DNA of 64,000 nucleotides from Bimuria novae-zelandiae CBS 107.79. Taxonomy: Eukaryota; Ascomycota; Dothideomycetes; Pleosporales; Didymosphaeriaceae. Numbering within the stretch: position 1 is the first letter of the stretch; the number at the start of each line of letters is the position of its first letter. Of this stretch, positions 58,384 to 64,000 are shown piece by piece. A program made the position numbers and the translations under genes. The notes under the pieces were generated by a model. The model was given only the letters and a program-made list of their open reading frames with translations, was not told the origin of the DNA and made no database searches. The DNA lies in contig ML976698.1 of NCBI GenBank assembly GCA_010015655.1, forward strand, positions 238,282 to 302,281, in the 5' to 3' direction.

Positions 58384-60488
58384 TAGTAACCGTACACGCC
58401 GTACACACCTTTAGGCCGTGCACACCCTTACTAAAAATCTACTATACTCCTTAACCCTATAACTTAACACCACGATGTCGTTAGAAGAAGCGCTTAAAGA
58501 GGTAAATATAATAAATATAAAAGATAGACTTTTATACTAAGTAATTATAAAAAAGTATTACGTATACTATATAATTTTATTATAATACTACTAACGTGTT
58601 ATCGCGTCGCGTACTAACGCTAATTAATAATTATTTAAACTCTACCCTATATAAAAGCAAGAGCTTTATAAGTTTATAATTAAGCTTACTAAGCAAGGCC
58701 TACCTCCTATAAGGCAGATAATATAAAATATAGCCTCTAAATTAGCTACAGAAAGGGTCTCTGACTTGTGGGTTATTCGCTTCCTTAACTGTCACCGCGA
58801 CTAGCTCCTTTACAAATGGGCCAACGCTATCGATGCGCAGCGCCTCCACGCCGATAGCAGCGAGAAGTACATATAATACTTCAAGCTTGTGCACTCCAAG
58901 ATGACCGAATACTCGATTAAGCCACGGCACACGTACAATATGGATGAGAAGGGCTTCGCGATCGGAGTACTCAATAGGCGCACTAAACGAGTGTTCGGTA
59001 GGGCTTCTGTGGAGTCAAAAACAAGGCGCCAGCCTATGCAAGACGGTAATAGGCAGTGGGTGTCGATACTCGCAAGCGTCTGCGCTGATGGTTCGGCACT
59101 GCCTCCAGGCATCATCTATCCAGGCGCTCCCAACGAGATACAGTCGTCCTGGGTGGGGGATATAGATGCAGAAAAGCACTCAGTTTTTGTTACTGCAACG
59201 CTCTTAGGCTGGACAAACGACGAGGTCGGCCTTGCGTGGCTGGAACAGGTCTTTGATCGCTACACTCGAGAGAAAGCGCGCAGAAGTTGGCGACTACTTA
59301 TAGTAGACGGCCACGGCTCGCATATAACCTGGTCCTTCATCAAGTACTGCGATAGGAATAGTATACTACTACTAGTGTTCCCTCCTCACAGTACCCACAC
59401 GCTGCAGCCGCTCGATGTAGCACTCTTCTCACCTCTAGGTACAAGATACACAAACCAGCTCACCGAACACCTTCACAGTACTCAAGGCCTACTAGGTGTG
59501 AAGGAGCGTGACTTCTTCCGCCTATTTTATAAGTCCTAGATAAGAACCTTCACCCTAAGCCTTATCCTTAAGGCCTTTAAATTTACAGGCCTATCGCCAC
59601 TAAACGTAGCTATAATTATTAATAGATTCTAGAATAAGCGTAAGTAGCTATTTTATACACCTTTACTAATTGCAACAGATAACTAGAAGCAAGCTATCTA
59701 AATACTAACTTAGGTAGAAGAGGATTAGGACGTAGCGAAGGTGCAGTAGTTAAGGCGTACTATCTTCTACCTCTTTGCCTATACACAGCTTGTACTGCTT
59801 AAAAACAAAGGCCTACGCAACGTAATTAGGGAGCTTAAGCTTTTTAAGAATAAGTAAAAGAGGCTTAACTTATAGTATTATAATAAGTTTTATAGTATAG
59901 TAGTTCTTTAGTCCCCTTATAAAATCTGCTAAGCTAAGGAGCGCTATAAGGCTAATAAGAAGTAAAAATTATAAGAAAAAGTAAATAAAGCTTATTAAAA
60001 GGAGCTTAAAGCCTAGAAGAAGCTTTAAAATAAGTAGGATAAGTAGTAAAGGCATGTAAAATAAAAGAGAGTAAGGGAAGAGAAAGTAAGAAAGAAGGCT
60101 ACTAATAATGCTAAAAAGTAATAAAAAAAATAAAAGCGTGACGCTATTAAATTTATATAAATACTTAAAATAGGTAAGCGTAAAGCCTTAAGTAAGCCTT
60201 TTATAAAATTTATAACTAAAAAATAGCGCGCGCGTGGTGCTGCTTGCATTATTATTAAGGCGTTACTATTCTTAGTACTTCTACTAGTTACTACGCGCAG
60301 TGGCTGTAAAATAAAGCTAAATAAAAAATAAAAGTAAGGCAAGTACTATAGAACTTAGTAGACTATTATAATAGAAATTCTTGCGATAATAACTATTATA
60401 CGTGGCTCTATAGCCTTATTTTTAAGGTGTGTAGCAGGTCGCCAAGGTGTGCACGGCCCGAAGGTGTGCACAGCGTGCACGGTCACTG
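58384..60488 (+). mobile_element. Fot1/pogo DNA transposon no. 1, nested in an inverted repeat
   Basis: A 2105-bp element with ~45-bp terminal inverted repeats. The left end starts TAGTAACCGTACACGCCGTA (58384-) and the right end, reversed, CAGTGACCGTGCACGCTGTG (-60488). It is flanked by the TA duplication at 58382-58383 and 60489-60490. The left repeat is RIP-mutated, the right is not. It contains one plus-strand transposase gene (58474 onward) and landed at a TA inside the right inverted repeat of the DDE_3 transposon, so it is the younger of the two. Confidence 0.92.
58474..59539 (+). pseudogene. Fot1/pogo transposase (DDE_1), 5' part RIP-mutated
   Basis: Starts MSLEEALKEVNI at 58474. The helix-turn-helix and CENP-B DNA-binding region (to about 58740) is full of RIP stops. 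From 58741 it is nearly intact: ERVSDLWVIRFLNCHRDRL, then AIDAQRLHAD, then the DDE_1 catalytic domain. The three acidic residues are visible in NMDEKGF (58937-58957), IVDGHGSH (59304-59327) and QPLDVALF. The unmutated frame 58889-59539 encodes 216 residues. The TAG ending it follows FRLFYKS, where Trp is expected, so it is itself a probable RIP stop. Relic coding continues to about 60100 (Lys-rich tail). The protein cut and inserted the element at TA sites; this copy is dead. Confidence 0.9.
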
Positions 60489-60542
60489 TACCTAACAAGC
60501 GCCCAGAGTGGGTCGGGACGGTCTTTTGCAAAGCACCGATAA

Positions 60543-60773
60543 TTAACGTTGGCACCGGTAGTGACGCAATCTTTCTAGACCTTTCTTGGCATACCAGCCC
60601 TTTGTAAAGCCTTCGTCGTGATTGCGGGCACCGAAATCCATGAGAGGGTGTATTGCGACAAGTTTGTTTTCCATCTCCTGTGTCACGTTTTCCGGTTGCA
60701 ATCCACCGATTTCTGATGCCAATCTCGACCGACGCTCACAGTTCCACAAGAGATGTTGGAACGGCAAGTACAT
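60543..60773 (-). CDS. Hypothetical minus-strand ORF next to the transposon
   Basis: 76 codons, LASEIGGLQPENVTQEMENK, then VAIHPLMDFGARNHDEGFTK and GWYAKKGLERLRHY, in GC-balanced DNA directly beside the transposon target site. Composition is protein-like but there is no ATG context, homologue or intron I can identify. It ends five codons before the ATA duplication, so it may be the end of a host gene that the transposon truncated, or chance. Confidence 0.25.
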   Translation of the reverse strand: MYLPFQHLLWNCERRSRLASEIGGLQPENVTQEMENKLVAIHPLMDFGARNHDEGFTKGWYAKKGLERLRHYRCQR

Positions 60774-60912
60774 TCCTGGTCACCTGCTTGCCAACAAATT
60801 CCACTCATGCAACCTTCACAAAGCTTGCTCTTATGCGACAAACCATGTTCCGTGTTAGAGAAAGAGCCTGCTCAGCAGAGCTAAACAACATCGAGAAGAT
60901 GGACGGCGCGTT

Positions 60913-61182
60913 TAAGGAGGATCTAGCATCCTGCAGAGGTATGGACGCTCTAGTGCACTTCTACACACAAGTTTAGCTATCGTCGTCCAGCGATGCAAAG
61001 CAGTCGGAGCAGAGGTTCTGACGCTAATACTGCAAGAGCTGCCTAGCGGGGACTTTGAGAACCGAGCAAACTTCCATTAGCTGCTTCTGCACGTCGAACC
61101 GCTTTTTGACGCAAAGCCAGCTGCTGAAGAGGCGCTTGAGGCATGGGCGCAGGTGCTAACAAACGCAGCGCAGGATCTATAG
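60913..61182 (+). pseudogene. Degraded coding remnant, helical, unassigned
   Basis: A plus-strand frame of about 90 codons with a single TAG (61078-61080, likely from CAG), reading VVQRCKAVGAEVLTLILQEL, then PSGDFENRANF, LLLHVEPLFDAKPAAEEALE and AWAQVLTNAAQDL before TAG 61180-61182. The regular Leu/Ala spacing suggests alpha helices. There is no ATG and the frame breaks on both sides, so it is a remnant of an unrecognised protein. Confidence 0.35.
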
Positions 61183-61903
61183 TTACGAGGAAGCTACAGC
61201 AAATCTTTGGTTACACCAAAACGCAAAATTCCGGACACGCACTGTCGACAGTACGCTTTCCCGTTCCTGCGCGCATAGGGAGAACCAGCTTGCTTCGCCA
61301 CCCCACACCCCCAGACACTGGAAACATGTTCCTATTATGCGGAGCATTCTGTCTGGTGACGATGGGCCAGCTCCTCTCTCTGGACTTGGTTCAATCCCTT
61401 GTGCAGACCGGTACGGAAAGTATTTAGCATCGGGTCTGCAAAATTCCCCGGCCGTGGGAAACCGTCGCCGTTGTGTGACCCCATCCACCAACCATTAACG
61501 GACACGCACTGCGCTTCATTTATGCGCGATAAGAGAAACACGCAGGTCAGCTATGACTACAGTGGGTCCTGTAGAGGAGTACACTTTACAGTAACTTCTT
61601 GCAGAGCACGAAATTGGAAACGTAGCTCGACCTGGACTACTTCGCCTTTTCGCGTTCCCTCTGGCATCATCTAATGATACTAGCTCAAGGCAAGGTGTTG
61701 CACGAATAAACCCGCACACCCCGCTTGTTGTAGCACGGCGGCAAGGCAGCAACACGTATGCTGTCCTCCCCCTCCGCCTACCACTCAAAACCAACGCTTC
61801 CTCTTTCGCTGGTCCATCATCTTCATTACGCGGACGCTTCAAGGAGGCCCACATCCACTACCGTCATTTTCACACTTGAGATACACATCGGTGTCGGGCC
61901 AAC
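61183..61903. other. Upstream region of methyltransferase-FAD gene
   Basis: GC-balanced, with overlapping short frames on both strands that share no motif with known families. It presumably contains the promoter. A CpG-containing stretch at 61430-61480 is not distinctive. Confidence 0.4.
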
Positions 61904-64000
61904 ATGACCACCCTTGACTCCCTCGAGAGGACCCTCAGGCAGCAAGTGGAGGCAACGACTTCGTCCGCGAAGCAGCCGCTGTCCGATGCACAGTACAGTG
62001 CTGGCTTCGGTATCCTAGGAGGAGGCTCCGGAGGCAGAACGTATCAAGACTTCATCATCCCTCAACTCTCTCAGCTGCTAGCCCCTCTCTTCGACTCGTG
62101 TGGATCCATCTCGGCACTAGAGATTGGACCCGGCGCAACAAGCATACTTGGACATCTTCCCAACCATCTAAGACGGAAAGTGAGGAGATACACTGCCTTC
62201 GAGCCTAACAGCTTATTTGCTACGAGGTTGGGAGAAAGCTTTAGCTCTCCTTCTAAAGCAGAGCTCCTGCTGCCCTGTCTAGAAACCCCGCCTAACATCC
62301 ATCCGATTTCGTTCACACTGCAGGGTGACACGACGAGCGGCATCGGGACGGGAGACAACGACGAAAAATTCGACCTTATTCTGTTTTGCCACAGCATGTA
62401 TGGTATGAAGCCTAAAACAAAGTTCATCGAACGAGCGCTGGCAATGCTTGATGAGCAAAATCTTGCCATGGCGGTTGTTATCCATCGCGATTCAATCTAT
62501 CTTGATGGCTTGGTGTGCCATCAAACAGCTTCTTTTCCTACCGGAGTCGTTCGCGTGGCAGATGACGACGAGAGTCTAGGGTGCTTTGCGACTTTCATCG
62601 CGGGATTCACCTTGGAAGATAGGAGCCTGGACAAGGCTGTTCAAACAAAGTGACGTAACGTATGCCGCGCCCTGGGCCGTCGCGAGGAGGCCCACCCCGG
62701 AGAACTATATTTCAGCTCGCCTGAAGTCATGATGGCCTTTACCAAACATGCAACCGCGTTGTCGGAGCTGACGGCAAAGGTGCCGTTGGAGAAAGGTAAC
62801 CCAACAGTGAAAAACTGGGAAGCTCGCCTCCACCGTCCTATCTCCGTTGTCAGACCTACAGAAGTCCGACACGTCCAGCAGTGTGTTCGATGGGCGCTAG
62901 TGCACAAGGTCGGGCTGACCGTCGTCGGCGGAGGTCACAGCGGTCACTGCCTCATGAGTAACGTCGTCGCGATCAATATGGGCGCCTTCGATCAGGTACA
63001 CATACTCGCGGTGGAGCAAGAAGGAACGGACTCTCGTCCTGGTTCATCCCAGTCCTTGGTGGTCGCCGAAGCTGGCTGCAAGACGGGGATATCGTTAGCA
63101 AGACCATGGCAGCAGGCGTGACAGTACCGCTGGGGGCTCGCCCCAGCGTAGGTGCGGGGCTGTGGTTACAAGGCGGAATCGGACACCAAGCGAGATTGCA
63201 CGGGCTTGCGTGTGACGCCATTGTCGGTGCCGTACTGGTCAGCGTCAAATCTGGCGAGGTCCTTTACGTCGGCATTGTACCAAGCCAACACCGGCCTACA
63301 GACGCTGTTTGTCCTGAAAATGAAGACGATTTGATGTGGGCAATCAAAGGCGCCGGGAGCAACTTCGGCATTGTGATCAGCGTGACGTTCAAGGCCCTCC
63401 CGGATCCGACCTACTTGGTTGAAGAAAGAGTTTTCCCCTTGAGTGACAGCCTTGAGGCACAGCTTACGCTCAGCAACTTGGATAGCGTCTTTACAAAGCT
63501 CTCCCGGAACTGTTCTGCAGACGCGTATCTGTACTGGGACGCCGGCCAGCTGCAGCTTGGCGTGACTACATTCGAAGCTTCCATGACTCCACTCGCCTCT
63601 GCCAGATCCGCAACCAAGTATATAGATGGATTTTGGGGAGATTGCCGTCGCAAGGTCGTCAACAGCGTCGGCTTATTCGAGACGGATCTGTACTTGTCTG
63701 GGATGCACGGTGGGCACGCCCGCGGCAAGACCTTCGCATTCAAACGATGTCTATTTTTGAAGCATATCGGAGACGAGAACGTCGCTGGTCGCTTGTTAGC
63801 GGCCGTTCAATCTCGTCCTACGCCGCTCTGCTATCTCCATCTGCTGCATGGCGGCGAAGCGGTCAGCGACGTGGCGCGTGAGGAAACTGCTTTCGGCTGT
63901 CGAGATTGGGAGTTTGCCTGCGTGATCACCGGTGTCTGGTCCCGCGATCAGGATGACACCGAAGCAGCACAAGCGGCCATGCGCTGGGTCTATCATGTTG
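61904..64000 (+). pseudogene. Methyltransferase-FAD oxidoreductase fusion gene with one stop and one frameshift (truncated by window end)
   Basis: The first 249 codons form a class I SAM-dependent methyltransferase-like domain: motif I ALEIGPGATS (71-80), acidic Glu100 after strand 2, and FDLILFCHSMYGMKP. TGA at 62651-62653 ends it, but the same frame continues with NVCRALGRREEAHPGELYFS into a PCMH-type FAD-binding domain (62729-): RPTEVRHVQQCVRWALVHKV and GLTVVGGGHSGHC, whose GGGHS carries the usual FAD-linking His of berberine-bridge-type enzymes. At the G run 63085-63088 one base seems missing. The frame shifts and the family sequence goes on without a stop to 64000 (GDIVSKTMAAGVTVPLGARP, VGAGLWLQGGIGH, IKGAGSNFGIV). 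The TGA fits TGG or CGA changed by one transition. Alternatively a 66-nt intron (62650-62715) would remove it. Probable two-domain enzyme of secondary metabolism, substrate unknown. Confidence 0.75.

Larger units (their letters stand above)
55049..60538 (-). mobile_element. Tc1/mariner-type (DDE_3) DNA transposon with accessory ORF, interrupted by Fot1
   Basis: Left inverted repeat 55049-55137; the right one is split into 60491-60538 (outer) and about 58363-58383 (inner) by insertion of Fot1 no. 1. Shared core is GCTTTGCAAAAGAC, then GTCCCGACCCACT, GTTAGGTA and ATCGCTTCCCC..CTTTCAT; the left copy has ~20 extra bp. ATA flanks both ends (55046-55048, 60539-60541). Without Fot1 the element is about 3.4 kb. 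It carries a minus-strand DDE_3-type transposase fragment at 57651-57863 and a plus-strand ORF relic (55206-56462). Most of the middle is RIP-mutated. Superfamily assignment rests on the transposase fragment only. Confidence 0.75.

Noticed and set aside
54949..60773. One host gene interrupted by the DDE_3 transposon, formed by minus-strand frames 60543-60773 and 54949-55155
   Set aside because: The two frames are not in phase across the empty site and neither has recognisable motifs.
60913..61182. Functional small gene
   Set aside because: No start codon, an internal stop and broken frames on both sides.
62650..62715. 66-nt intron removing the TGA
   Set aside because: Weak donor (GTGACG), no good lariat site, and the segment reads as coding in frame; kept as alternative in the gene entry.

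Overview
The window looks like a chromosome segment of a filamentous ascomycete, most likely a Pleosporales-type Dothideomycete. It alternates between GC-balanced gene islands, with short introns of 54-96 nt carrying GT..AG ends and lariat-like motifs, and long TA-saturated blocks. In those blocks almost every CpA/TpG has become TpA while many CpG survive. That is the signature of repeat-induced point mutation (RIP), so nearly all long reading frames there are destroyed and the transposon content has to be read through transition mutations. Organism and clade are inferred; RIP, element ends and gene structures are read from the sequence.

Layout. 1-8598: RIP-mutated block with a solo LTR (364-815), an LTR piece (816-960) and a complete Gypsy element on the minus strand (1845-8598, 161-bp LTRs). 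8599-15105: gene island with a short-chain dehydrogenase, a HAD-family dehalogenase and a membrane-anchored type-B carboxylesterase. 15106-33960: a three-level nest of Gypsy retrotransposons. Element A (16592-23754) sits in element B (15786-30077, perfect 5-bp target duplication), which sits in element C (about 15106-33960), whose parts are in circularly permuted order. 33961-36642: gene island with an FAD/NAD(P) oxidoreductase (AMID-like) and the first half of a pepsin-like aspartic protease gene. 36643-43668: insertion that splits the protease gene, made of a 2.26-kb PiggyBac-like DNA transposon and a RIP-mutated Copia relic. 43669-45070: second half of the protease gene. 45070-54560: RIP-mutated block with a Gypsy relic, a 2.1-kb Fot1/pogo element, a degraded copy of a histone H3 gene, telomere-like inverted repeats and a solo LTR. 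55049-60538: a DNA transposon with 3-bp target duplication and long terminal inverted repeats, whose right repeat is interrupted by a second 2.1-kb Fot1/pogo element. 60539-64000: non-RIP sequence with a degraded coding remnant and the start of a methyltransferase-FAD oxidoreductase fusion gene that carries one in-frame stop and one frameshift and runs off the window.

The host genes do not form an evident pathway; each appears to be an independent, possibly accessory, enzyme gene. The clearest unusual items are the histone H3 copy inside the transposon block, the nested insertions with readable target-site duplications, and two host genes broken by transposon insertion or point mutation.
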